This document shows positions 43,834 to 54,397 of a DNA stretch of 64,000 bases, piece by piece. Where the stretch lies: positions 4,154,001 to 4,218,000 of the forward strand of contig JAAALK010000283.1 in assembly GCA_019279435.1 (NCBI GenBank), given 5' to 3'. A program made the position numbers and the translations under genes. Each line of letters begins with the position of its first letter. Position 1 is the first letter of the stretch. Source of the stretch: Zizania palustris. Its lineage: Eukaryota > Streptophyta > Magnoliopsida > Poales > Poaceae. The notes under the pieces are model-generated. The model saw only the letters and a program-made list of their open reading frames with translations. It was not told the DNA's origin and searched no databases.

Positions 43834-44733
43834 TGTAATCATATTTGCTCGAATAATAAATATCGATTTAAAATTGTCTCCCTATTTATTAGCCCCTCTT
43901 TGTGGGTAAGCAAATTCGAACTGTATTCAAAGATGGTTAGGCACAAAGAAAAACTTCGGAGTACAATTTTGGGGGTTCGGAGCCCCTCTGTAACTTAGAG
44001 ATCTTTTAAAATCTTATAAAATTCTCTTCGACTATTTGTAGTCTGAAGAGTGGTGACTTAGCACCTTATGTTTTTGAAAGAAATCACTTGAGATAACGTT
44101 CCGGACACATTATTGTCTTAAATAATTTGTCACTTTGGACTTTCTTAACAGACATTCGAAGCTCATGGCTCAAACTCTGTTTTGTTTTGGCCTCCTTCGG
44201 CTATTCTGTCAAACTAGTGGTTTGGAGTTCGCAGTGGTCTCTTTGGACTCTTTTTATGGATACCTACAAGCCAATGACTTGGGCTCCGCATGATTTGGTC
44301 TCCTTGGACTCTTTTTACGGATGTCTACCAGCCGATGGCTTGGATTCCGCATGATTTGGTCTCCTTGGACTCTTTTTACGGATGTCTACCAGCCGATGGC
44401 TTGGACTCCGCATGATTTGGTCTCTTTGGACTCTTTTTACGGATGTCTACCAGCCGATGGCTTGGACTCTGTATGATGTGGTTTTGGGCTCTTTTACGAA
44501 TGCCTACAAGCCGGTGGCTTGGACTCCGGATTATGTCAGCCCCCACGTCGGAAACTTCAAACCAATGGTTCAAAGCCCGAAAATATGATTTAAATTAATG
44601 ACACTTCCCTCTCGGTCAACTCCACGGTTCCAGTGCGTCCACTCGGAAGCTGGAAGTTTATGAGGGGTAGGCACTATCTGAACCATATGCTTTATTAATT
44701 CAGAGGATGATTACAAATGATTACAAGGAGCCC
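43834..44733. other. E spacer between convergent aORF and pol ends
   Basis: No gene. The first part has AATAAA-like sequence (near 43855) suited to 3' end formation of the antisense gene. A tandem array follows, then AT-rich sequence up to the stop of pol at 44734. Confidence 0.7.
44234..44540 (+). repeat. 61-bp tandem repeat, almost five copies
   Basis: Units TTGGTCTCCTTGGACTC... start at 44295, 44356 and 44417, exactly 61 bp apart, with more diverged copies on both sides. Each unit has GATGTCTACCAGCCGATGGC. It lies between the facing 3' ends of pol and the aORF. Confidence 0.88.
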
Positions 44734-47700
44734 CTATGCGAAGTATCGCTTTAGGTGCTCCGCATGCCAAGTATGCGCTAATTCTTCACCTTCCAAATTA
44801 GCTAATTTAAAAGAGCCAGGACGTCCTGAACGAACAATTAAGTATGGACCTTCCCATTTATTTCCTAATTTTCCTGGCGCTATAATGCTTCGCAAAATGA
44901 GATGTCCCAGTTTAAGCTCATTGATCTTAACCTTCGGGTCAAACCAAGCCTTCGTCTGCTGGTGATACTTTGATAAATTGGCCACAGCTCGAAGTCTTGT
45001 CTCTTCTGTTAAATCTAGCGAAGCTTGTCTTTCTTCTTCAATCTCTGGTTCGGTGCTACGAAGTGATCCTCCTTTGAGCTCTGTTGTAGTCATAGCTTCA
45101 TCTCCGAATAGCAATCTGAATGGAGTAAAACCTGTGGACTTTGTTTGTGTAGTTCGAATGGACCATAAAATCTTCGGAAGTTCTTCGGTCCACAGTCCTT
45201 TTGCTAATCCTACTATTCTTCTATTTAGCCCTGACAAAATATTTCCATTAGCTCTTTCTACAGCTCCATTAGACTGAGGATGTCTCACTGCAGCAAAACA
45301 TAACTGGATGCCTAGATCTTCGCAGAACTTTCTGAAGGGTTCTGCATCAAACTGTGTTCCATTATCAACCGTGAGTTGTCTAGGCACTCCGAACCGGCAA
45401 ATGATACTTTTCCAAAAGAATTTCTGTACATTGTTCGAAGTGATAACTGTTAAGGGCTCTGCTTCTACCCACTTAGAAAAATATTCAATAGCTACCACTG
45501 TGAACTTTAAATTTCCCTTAGCAACTGGAAAGGGACCAATCAAATCCATACCCTATCTGGCCATGGGCCATACCGAAGCAATAACTTGAAGAACTGTTGG
45601 TGGGCGATGACTCCGTCGACCCATCCACTAACATCCTTGACAAGTGCGGACCAAGCTCTCCGCATCAGCTGTTATTGTAGGCCAATAAAGCCCCTGACGA
45701 AGTGTTTTTCCTGCCAAAGCTCGAGGGGCCAAATGGCTACCGCAAAGTCCTTCATGGATTTCTCGAAGAATTTCTTGACCTTCGGCTTGAGATATACATC
45801 GGATTAGAGGGGAACATACTCCGGCCTTGTATAATATACCGTTGATTATTTGATAATTCCTAGCACTGAATTTTAATCTTGAAAATTGTGGCTCTTCAAA
45901 TGAATTTGCTCCTCCTTGTAAAAGTTCCATGATCGAATTTCTCCAATCTGTACTTGGAATGCAAAGAATCTCTGCGGACGGAATTTGTGACACCGAAGGT
46001 GTACTGAGCTCTTCATAAAAAGCTTCTTCTGGTATATCTATAGCTCCGGCTGCAGCTTTTGCTAAGATGTCCGCTTGCACATTTTCTGTTCTTGATATAC
46101 TCCGAATTGAAATACCCTTGAATTGCACAGCTTCTAAGTACTTTGCAAGCTGTGGATGTTGAACTTGAAAGCTTTTATCTATGTGCCCTGCTACTATTTG
46201 AGAATCTGTCTTTATCAAAACTCTTGTAGCCCCTAGAGCACGTGCTTTTCGGAGTCCCAGTAAAATCCCTTCATACTCCGCTATATTATTGGTAGACTTA
46301 AAGTTGAGTCTTGCGGAGTACATTGCTCTTTGCCCTGAAGGTGAAATTAGAACTGCTCCAACACCTACTCCGGATGCTTGGAAAGCCCCATCAAAAAAAA
46401 CAGTCCAAATTCCTTCACTTGACTTCTCCGGAACCAACGTTGCAGGGGGAGTCCACTCTGCTACAAAATCTGCTAAGACTTGCGATTTGATAATTGTCCT
46501 TGCCATAAAGGATATGCCGAAGGGTGCTAGTTCAACTGCCCACTTTCCAATTCTTCCAGTGGAATCTTTACTTCGGAGCATATCTCCCAAAGGATACGAA
46601 GTTGGTACAATTACATTGTGAGTTAAAAAATAATGCCTTAGTTTCCTCGAAGCCATTATCAGAGCATAAATGAACTTCTCAAGCTCGGAATATCTTGTTT
46701 TTGCTCCGGACAATGCCTCGGACACAAAGTAAACTGGATTTTGTACCAACTTCCCGTTGACATCCATTTCTCTGACAAGGACTGCGCTAACAGCAGAGCC
46801 TGTAGCTGCAAGGTAAAGGAGTATGGTTTCGTCCGCAGTAGGCACCGTGAGTGTAGCGAGATTACTGAGATACTCTTTAATATCTTCGAAGCTTTTCTGA
46901 CACTCCAGTGTCCATGCAAAATCTTCGGACCCTTTCAATGCTTTGAAGATGGGCAAACTTCTCTCCGCAGACCTTGCCAAAAACCTGCTAAGTGCTGCCA
47001 GACGACCAGTCAGCTTTTGCACTTGCTTTAAATTTTCTGGAGGAGCCATCTTCTGTAGTGCAGTTATCTGAGTAGGGCTAGCTTCAATCCCTCTACTTGA
47101 AACTAAATACCCTAACAACTTTCCAGCCTTAGCTCCGAAGATACATTTCTCGGGGTTAAGATGGATCCCACATGCCCGAAGGCTATTAAATGTTTCAGCT
47201 AAGTCTAGGCTATGTTGGTGCTTTAGAGCACTCTTTATTACAATATCATCTATATAGGCCTCCACATTGCGACCTAATTGATGACCTAGAACCTTAGCAA
47301 CTAGCCTCGAAAAAGTAGCCCCGACATTTCTTAAGCCAAAAGGCATTCTTACATAACAAAAGACTCCCGAGGGAGTTACGAAGCTTGTCTTGATCTCATC
47401 TTCGCGTTTCAACCATATTTGATGATAACCGGAATACGCGTCAAGGAAGCTTAATAACTCCGAACCTGCAGTGGAGTCGACCAGTTGATCAATTCGGGCC
47501 ATGGGGTAGGGGTCACGAGGGCATGCTTTATTCAAGGATGTGAAATCAATACACATGCACCACTTCCCGGAGGATTTCTTCTTGACGAAGACTGGGTTGG
47601 CTAACCATTCTGTGTGAGCCACTTCTCTGATAATCCCAGCCTTCAACAATTTTTCAACTTCGTCTGTTGCAAGAACAGCTCTTTCTGCAGACATTTTTCG

Positions 47701-48345
47701 GAGTCCTTGCCGAACAGGCCGGGACTTCGGGTTTACAAGTAAATTATGCTCAATAATATCCCGATTGACTCCGGTGATGTCTTCATCAGACCAAGCGAAG
47801 ACATCTAAATTCTCTTCCACTACTTTTTCCAAGGAGGTAGCAACTTCTGGTGGTAAATCTTTACCAAATTGAAATGCATATTCTTTACCATCTTTAACAA
47901 TAATATTCGTTGCAATCTCTCCTTCAGGACTTGGTCTTGGGAAGGATTTCTTTGAAGATTTTGAAGGAGCTGAAATTTTTTTTTGATTATCTTGTACATT
48001 ATTCACTTGTCTTAGATCAAGAGGGGGGCCATGACCATATTCCGCTCTTCGGGCGGTAGCTTGATCTCCGAAGATAGTGAGCACTCCCGCTTGCGTGGGC
48101 ATCTTCATGCACAAGTAATTGTGGTGTGCCACAGCTCCGAACTGGTTTAACATGCCTCCTCCGAAGATGACGTTGTAGGCATATGGAGCATCTACGACAT
48201 CGAAGATTACTTCCTCTGTCCTAGCTAACAATCCTTCTCCAAAGGTAACTTCCAGGCCTATTTGGCCGAGTGCATCAAGCGGAGGTCCTGCGAAGCCTTG
48301 CAAAGGATGAGCCGCTGGAAGAAGGTGCTTTCTGGAGATGCACAA
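44734..48345 (-). pseudogene. pol: E Pol: RT, RNase H, second RNase H, integrase; two nonsense codons
   Basis: Open from 48345 to 45628 (905 aa), then TAG at 45625-45627 and TAG at 45550-45552, then open to the family's normal end at 44734. It starts downstream of the protease active site, which is missing. RT with PFGL and YIDD. A first RNase H (YLAATGSAVSAVLV). A second, plant-type RNase H with VFFDGAF, NNIAEYEG and KTDSQIV, diagnostic for Tat elements. Integrase zinc finger ending TCQGC right before the first stop, then the core (MDLIGPF, VDNGTQFD, NGAVERANG) and a C-terminal part with KWEGPY. The first stop can be explained by CAG to TAG, the second by TGG to TAG. Confidence 0.9.
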
Positions 48346-50017
48346 TTGATCGAAGTAATGACAAGTGGGTCTGCATGTGGAAATTTAATGCCAGCTGCAT
48401 CCTCTACAGAAAAAGATATTGGCACATGGGACCATTCAGGCATAGCAGCTGCAGATGACGAAATTCCAATGTGGCCCACTTCTTTGACATACTCTCTTCT
48501 CTGCCTTTTTGACATGCTTCCGAGAGTACCTCCTCCGGAGATGGGGAGGACTACTCTTTTTCCTCGGTCTTGCCCTTCTTCTTGCTTCGGAGGTGGCATA
48601 ACATTGACCACCGGAGGGCGTCTTGCAGCTTCGAAGTTTTCTATCCGCACCACAGCCTGGATAGGCTCCGGGCGCACTTCAGCTGGAACTCGGTTAGTAG
48701 TACCTCGACCCGAAGTTCTTTCTAGATATTCTCCTCTCAGAGTAAGTATAGCCTTGCAAGTATCAGTTGCGTGGCTTCGGTTTTCACCATGAATATAGCA
48801 GAAAAGGGTCTGGCCTTTGCCAGCCGGTTTCCCTGGCGGCCTCCAGCCGCTGACCTTGTTTCCCGAAGGTTGGGGAGCTCTTTGGGCGAACTTTTGCGGG
48901 GGTGCAATGTTCAGGACTTCTGAACGAGGATGCTTTGCCCCCTTCTCCTATCATGCTGAACTTCGAAGACAGGTTCCCGCGGCTGTGCCAAAGTTTTTAC
49001 TTCCAATTTTACTTCCTGCAACACGGACGGAGTAGCTGCAGTTCTTCGAAGCCAGCCTTCTTCTGACCTCGCATATTCTTCAAAGTATGACATCAACTGA
49101 GAAACAGAAGATATGCTTTTCCGGTGAAGTTTATCAAGGAGGCCTGGATGAATGACTCCCTCTCGAGCTACGTCAACTACTGAAGACGTAGTCAACCCTC
49201 GGATCTGCGACTTCGTATGAGCGAAGCGCTTGAAATATTGCCTCAATGTCTCTCCAGGGAGTTGCTTCACCTGGAAAAGACTTCCCGTCGACATTGGAGG
49301 CACGAAGGTGCCTTGGAAATTGCTTACAAACTTCTTCTTCAGCTGCCCCCATGAATTAATTGATCCTGGCTTCAAGGACCAGAACCACCGCAATGCTACT
49401 CCTTGAAGAGCTAAAGGAAAGCACTTTGCCATGGTGTCCCGCACTCCTCCACTAGCTTCAATTGCTAGAGCATAAGAACGAACAAATTCTCCAGGATCCT
49501 CATCTCTGGCATACTTGCAAAGCTTTGAAGTCTTAAACTTCGGATCAAAGCGAACCTTTTGCAGCTCAGGATGCAACGGAGATTCGGTATCAAAGGAGGC
49601 GTTCTCCGGGGCTTCAGGATAGATAGGTTCGTCGTCTTCAGGAACTTCAGGAATAACTGGGATGGCTTGAGAGCGAAGCCTATTTGCAGCTTCTTGTCGC
49701 CATCTCTCTACTTCAGCTTGAAGACTGGCCATTTGAGCGGCCATGTCACCAAGATTGTCTTCATCTCCTCCGGAAGGATCTTCCGGGTCTTGAGAACTGT
49801 AAGGATCAGTTCGGAGTGGAACTTGAGGTGGAAGGGGAACTCTGGGTGGTCGAAGTATAGATGGAGTTGGCGGAGGAACTCCGTATGCTCGAGGAATGGG
49901 AACTCCTTCCGGAGTTTGAGGTGGAGGAAATGTCGAAGGTCCTCCGGCCTCAACAGTGTCGGGAGGTGCCTCTCCGGAGGTTCGAGGGTTACGAGTTGCG
50001 CTCCGCTTAGGAGGCAT
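48259..50017 (-). pseudogene. gag: E gag and protease region, frameshift and active-site deletion
   Basis: ATG at 50017 (PPKRSATRNP). Open for 368 aa through the Gag domain (PLALQGVALRWFWSL, GETLRQYFKRF) to a stop at 48911 caused by a one-base change of frame. The next frame continues with a Cys/His segment (CYIHGENRSHATDTC, near 48790) and reaches the protease entry (DPLVITS) near 48350. The expected D-T/S-G segment and about 30 residues around it are absent, and the frame jumps into that of pol. Gag would assemble the particle; the missing protease means this copy cannot mature its own proteins. Confidence 0.85.
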
Positions 50018-50059
50018 AATGTAAAAAGTTGGTAGAGAACGAAGTTTCTTGGACTAAGT

Positions 50060-50078
50060 TCCCCACGGACGGCGCCAA
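50060..50078 (-). other. E primer binding site (Tat type)
   Basis: Minus strand TTGGCGCCGTCCGTGGGGA, one base from the LTR. TGGCGCCGT-type sites are typical of Tat/Athila elements. The primer tRNA (often given as Asp or Arg) cannot be settled here. G has the identical site. Confidence 0.85.
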
Positions 50079-50079
50079 C

Positions 50080-50574
50080 TGTTGCCGTAAAAGATTACGC
50101 TAACATGTTTCTCAAGATTAAAAACTAACAAACGAAGTGTTTGCGAAGTGAACTGTTCTAAGCCTCCGAAAGGATAATAACTTAGAATAGTTCAAATGTG
50201 TGTATTGAATAGCTTGTATTCGGTCCCCTTTGCAAGGCAAAACGGGGGGTATTTATAGGCCCAAAAATTAAGGAAAAGACCTTTTTACCCCTCTATTACA
50301 ACCGACATAGTGCAAACTATTCGGTGCCCTTAATAGGGCTAAAATGGTAAAAGACTAATCTAATGAGAAAGAAGATAAGTCTTCCATCTTAGCTGGCAAA
50401 GAGGTTCCCGGAGGAGTCCAAGTTCGAAGGTATACTTCGAACTAGAGCCTGTCATCATACTTCGAACTTGACTCAATGTATCTTCGAAGGTATACGCTGG
50501 AAGTCTTTAGCTTAATCATCAGTCTTTATCTTGTCACTGCAATAACCCTGAAGATGGAATATTTTCCCCCAACA
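50080..50574 (-). repeat. E 5' LTR (right), 495 bp
   Basis: Minus-strand TGTTGGGGGAAAATA to ACGGCAACA. TATA box CCTATAAATACC on the minus strand at about 50247-50262. Several TTCGAAG motifs lie in the presumptive U3. Confidence 0.92.
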
Positions 50575-50840
50575 GAGTCCCTTCGGAGTTCTTCACCTTT
50601 GCCTTCGCGAACGACTTTGGGAGGCGACGAAGCTTTAGACTTTTCTGCCTTCGATACAGCGCCGCCTGCCTCGTAGACTTGGAGCGACCTGCAAAGTGGA
50701 AGGCGAGGTGTGAGGGCTTCGGGGCATGGACGAACCGGACATGGGAGAGCAGGCTCCGACGAGGCTTCATCTAGCCGAGGGGGCCCTGGCCGAAAGAAGG
50801 GCAAGCGAGGGCTGGGGCCTCGAGCTCGCTTTTTCTTAGG
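50575..50840 (+). pseudogene. G aORF, last exon, continuation after E
   Basis: The last exon resumes after the duplicated GAGTC. It is short, Ser/Thr-rich (GDEALDFSAFD), then TAG near 50675, then a basic Gly/Arg/Lys-rich stretch (GRKKGKRGLGPRAR) like the basic tail of the E protein. The decay is the same as in the part left of E. Confidence 0.5.
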
Positions 50841-52120
50841 CTTAGATACAGACTACTCGTAGTTTTGTTTTCGAAGTATATTTGTAACACACTTCTCAAT
50901 TAGCATTCAATGAATGGAGTTTATTATATTTGCATACTTCGTCTGCATGCTTCACATTGTTTGATGACTTCGAACGTTTTTTAGCTTGTCACGCTCGTAC
51001 TGCGTATTACATTCACACACTTCGCATACATGCTTCCCCCCTTGCTCGTGGCAGCTAGGGACTTAGCCATTGCTAGTGCGGGCAATAAAAATGAAAAGGG
51101 GTGCGCCTTTTTGGCGGCTTCGGATGCTTGGAATACATTGAGCGAAGGCCTCTTTTGGGCTTCGAACGCGTTAATTTGGAGCGAAGCAAGGCTTCAGCGT
51201 AGCCAAATTAAACGAAGCACACTTCGGCATGCTTGGATTTGGATGCTGTGTGTGAGCAAGGCTCCGAAACACACTTATATTTTAAGCGAAGCATGACTTC
51301 AAGATGCTAAATTCTTAGAATGGGTCACGTCACACGAGGCGAGGCCTCGGTGTGTGTTTAGATAGCGAAGCAAGGCTTCTTGAGCTTGGTCCTGTAGTGA
51401 AAAGGATATTTGGTGTGGAATCACCGAACCTGCAATAGGTTGAGCCACGTTCGACTCTGGGTCACCTACGACCCTGGGCCACCTTCGACCCTGGGCCACC
51501 TTCGACCCGGGGATGCATCAGGCCGGAGCCTGGAATCCCGGACTTGCTGAGACGTCGCCCGGAAGTCTCAAAGCTCACTGCTACGGGCCAAGAGGCGCTG
51601 CGTAGCCTTTGGAGGGATGCTCCGGATTTTGTAAAGCGAAGCAAAGCTTCGAATTTTTAAACAAGGCGAAGCAAGGCTTTGGGTTTTTGATAAGATGAAG
51701 GAAGGCTTCGAATTTTTCAATAAGATGGAGCAAAAGTTTGCTTTAAAGGCGAAGCAATGCTTCAAATTTAAGGCGAAGCAGGGCTTCGATTTAAGGCGAA
51801 GCAAGGCTTCGATTTTATATCAAAGTAATTGCAAAATTGTACATCGAAGTTTTACTTCGGATAGTGTAAATACCTCGTAAAGTGGGTGAAAGCTTGCCTT
51901 ATAGCCCCTGGGGCTTCGACGGCCTTCGACACACGAAGCGGAGACCCTTGCTGGAGAGTGAGCTCCGAAATGCAAAGGATGGGGAAGGCGAAGATGGCCT
52001 TCGAACTGCACCCGAAGCCCCTTGCCGAAGGGTGCGCGAAGCGAGAAAGCTTCGAAGCTCCCCCTCAAGCGTACTTCGAGTTGCAGACAGTGGCAGAGAA
52101 CTTAGCTTTTAGGACTAAGG
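50841..52120. other. G internal region without genes
   Basis: No coding region on either strand. It is rich in GCGAAGCAAGGCTTC-like units, dense at about 51635-51815. A 17-bp repeat (GACCCTGGGCCACCTTC) occurs about 3.5 times at 51453-51512. In E, gag-pol would stand here; no trace of it is visible. Confidence 0.7.
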
Positions 52121-52139
52121 TCCCCACGGACGGCGCCAA
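52121..52139 (-). other. G primer binding site (Tat type)
   Basis: Same sequence as the PBS of E, one base from the G LTR. It shows that G is a retrotransposon in minus orientation with an intact priming signal. Confidence 0.85.
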
Positions 52140-52140
52140 C

Positions 52141-53133
52141 TGTTGTAGCAATTGTGTTAGCTACAGCACAGGTTTTGTATGTGTGTATACGGAGTGTAAA
52201 ATGAACCTCGAAGGGTTCTCTTAGAGGGAGAAAAGGTTTATACTGGTTCGAACCTCCCCTAGGGGATAATAGCCCTACGTCCAGTTTGTGGTGGATTTGG
52301 CATGGTATGCCTCGGTATGGTGTAGTGAACTCCAGGGTTTCATGGCCCTGGAGAAGGTATCCTGTTACAAGGGCTTGGCCCTGCTTTTATAGGCATGCAG
52401 GCCTTAAGGAAAAGACCAAAATGCCCTTTATAAGTCCTAGGCTCATAGGGGCAAAAAGGGGAAAAGAAGCTAGCTACTGTACAAAAGTGCTTTACAGCTC
52501 TACAAACGTGTCAGACAACGTCACTCTTGACCAGCTAAATGACATACTAGGGGCGGAGGGGCCCCCGGTATGGCTTCTATACTGTAGCAAAGTGCAGATA
52601 TTTCCTGGGTTCGGAGTAGGGGCCAGAGCTCTTCAGGCGGAGGCTGAAGGGAAGGCTTCGAAGTACACTCCGTAGTGGGATTCGAAGTATACTCCGATCC
52701 GAGCTTCGAACTGGGGTCTTGGAGACTTAGCTTTGAATTGACTGGAAAGGGTCTGGAGACTGGCTCTGAGGAGTCCCGAAGGTAGCCTGAAGGTTAACTC
52801 CGAACATGGCCCGAAGGTTAACTCTGAACAAGGCTCGAAGGCTAACTCCGAACAAGGCCCGAAGGCTAACTCCGAACAAGGACCGGAGGCTAACTTCGAA
52901 GTTAGCCGGAGATTTAGCTTCTGGCAATCTTTAAGGGATCTTGAGGGCTTCGCTCCGGAGGACTCCGAAGGGGTTCGAAGGCTTCGCTCCAGCGGGCTTC
53001 GAGGTGTACCTTGAGGCTTGAAAATAGCTTCTTCAGAAAGGAACATGCTTCGATAGTGTTGGGCTCTGGGCCGAAGGCTGTCGGAGGCTGACGTCATTTG
53101 GCCCCTGTTCAAGGAAAAACTATTCCCCCAACA
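52141..53133 (-). repeat. G 5' LTR, 993 bp
   Basis: Plus-strand reading TGTTGTAGCAATTG to CCCCCAACA. TATA box CCTATAAAAGC on the minus strand (52383-52393). A 24-bp tandem repeat occurs about five times at 52786-52910, seen in translation as a repeated GPCSELAF. Unlike E's LTR except at the ends. Confidence 0.85.
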
Positions 53134-54004
53134 CTTCTGTTCTGGAAATTACTACTGCCGACTGTTCTTTTTCTCCCCATGCAATTTGTTCTCCGGTGAA
53201 ATCATGAGAGCAATAGCCTAGGCGAGCCTAGCTAGCACCTACAGCCAGCGGCAGCAGCCTGCGGCTAGCGCCTATGGCCAGCGGCAGCAGCTAGCCTCTA
53301 GGTCTCAGCCTAGCTGGCTTCGAGTAGCACGCACAGTATGCGCAGCAAGCCAAGCTGCGTGGCAGGGGGCTGTACTGTTCGTGCATCGCGCGTGACGCCT
53401 CTACTTCCAACGCATGGAGCCCGAGGATCTTGATTGCTTCTGTCATTTCGGCATGCTGGTATGACTTCGGTGATTGGGCGGAGAAGTTGAGGATCGAAGT
53501 GCATGGCCTGGGCCCCACAACACAGAGCAACAGACTTCGCTTGTTTTTTGAACAGGATCGAAGTCTGCTCCGGGTCTTCGCGTGAGGCCCCTTCGTCTAG
53601 GAAAGCAGGCTTCGAATAGGCTTCGACATCCATGTCTACAGGCTTTGCATGACTACTTCACACAGGCTTCGACAAGTACCATACAAGAGTCAAAATTCGA
53701 ACAGCAAATTCTTTTTCTCGTTTTGCGTTCTTTTGAGTAGATTACTTGTAATTTTTCTTTTGATGTTGCGTGAACTGCTTATGTTTTGAATGATGTGTTA
53801 ATCTGCCTTTCAACACTGTGTTGGTGTCTTCTCGATTAGGACACCGGTTGTTTTTAGTCTAGATTATTTTTTGGCATTGTTGATCTGTTTACTTTTTGTT
53901 GTAAGTCTGTTGAGGTGCGTTGGGTGTTGGGAGCAGGCCATTGATTCGCAAGAATTTTTAAGGCGCCCATTCACCCCCCTCTGGTCACTACTTTTGGTCC
54001 TACA
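53134..54004 (+). repeat. A 3' LTR, second part
   Basis: Continues A's LTR after G. It ends with AGGCGCCCATTCACCCCCCT and TCCTACA at 54004, like D and B. The first five bases (CTTCT) are the second copy of G's target duplication. No gene. Confidence 0.85.
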
Positions 54005-54392
54005 GTTGCCAATCGACCTCTTCTTCATCGGCCAGATCGAGGTCCATGGTGAAATGTCAAGTTCTTTGGAATTTATTCGGCTCTTCTATATGACCGGTTC
54101 GCTCTCTCTTGGGGAGCTTCCTTCCTAGACCGCGTGCCGGGTAGCATCGCTCCTTTACAAGAAATGGTGGTCTGAAGGAGCCAACATGTCTTCAATCGCC
54201 ATTCCAAGTACTTTTGTGTTTCACTAGATCTAGCCTCCACTGATATCGATCTCGAGGTTTGTTCTGACAGCCCATGACTTAACCTTTGACCCGATTTTTC
54301 TTTCTTGTCCTCTGATCTTTTCTCTTGCAGGAGGATGACATCGATGCCCCGTCGACGAGCTAAAGTGGCAGGCCGATATGTTATGGGCTACC
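54005..54392 (+). pseudogene. K, left part: decayed multi-exon gene-like sequence
   Basis: Begins where A ends. In one frame it reads IRLFYMTGSLSLGELPS and, after a stop, a KKWWSEG-containing stretch. This recalls plant mobile-domain or transposon-associated proteins, but I cannot name the family. A GT-AG intron fits 54257-54330. The next exon is cut by element J at 54397/54398 and continues at 62241. At least three stops show it is dead. Confidence 0.4.
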
Positions 54393-54397
54393 ATTGG

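Larger units (their letters stand above)
39233..50574 (-). mobile_element. Element E: complete Tat-type Ty3/gypsy, 11.3 kb
   Basis: LTRs at 39233-39732 (500 bp) and 50080-50574 (495 bp), with a perfect target duplication GAGTC (39228-39232 and 50575-50579). The internal region holds the PBS, gag, pol with a second RNase H domain, a tandem repeat and an antisense multi-exon ORF, the layout of Tat/RIRE2-like grass elements. By hand count the LTRs differ at about 12 sites plus one G-run length difference, around 2.4%. This suggests insertion roughly one million years ago at commonly used grass rates. Confidence 0.92.
13272..53133 (-). mobile_element. Element G: Tat-like, aORF-bearing, without visible gag-pol
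   Basis: Outer bounds of an element broken by D, C and E. Its pieces are 13272-13488 (start of the 3' LTR in plus order), 37252-39232 and 50575-50840 (antisense-type ORF), 50841-52120 (repeats), the PBS at 52121-52139 and the 5' LTR at 52141-53133. The two LTR pieces are about 95% alike where they overlap. Flanks are CTTCC (13267-13271) and CTTCT (53134-53138), a target duplication with one later change. PBS, LTR ends and ORF arrangement match E, but no gag, protease, RT or integrase is seen. The missing part of its 3' LTR must be in the gap, and part of the internal region may be too. Confidence 0.75.
8023..54004 (+). mobile_element. Element A: decayed SIRE/Maximus-type Ty1/copia, host of H, I and G
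   Basis: Only three parts of A are in the window: pol from the integrase core to its end (8023-10602), the 3' untranslated region, and the 3' LTR split into 12008-13271 and 53134-54004. H separates pol from the upstream half, outside the window. G sits inside the 3' LTR, and the LTR sequence resumes after G and ends in TCCTACA at 54004, as in copies D, B and C. The flanking base pairs after A (GTTGC at 54005-54009) are the expected target duplication; its partner is off the left side. A is the oldest of the four copia copies by its number of stops. Confidence 0.85.
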
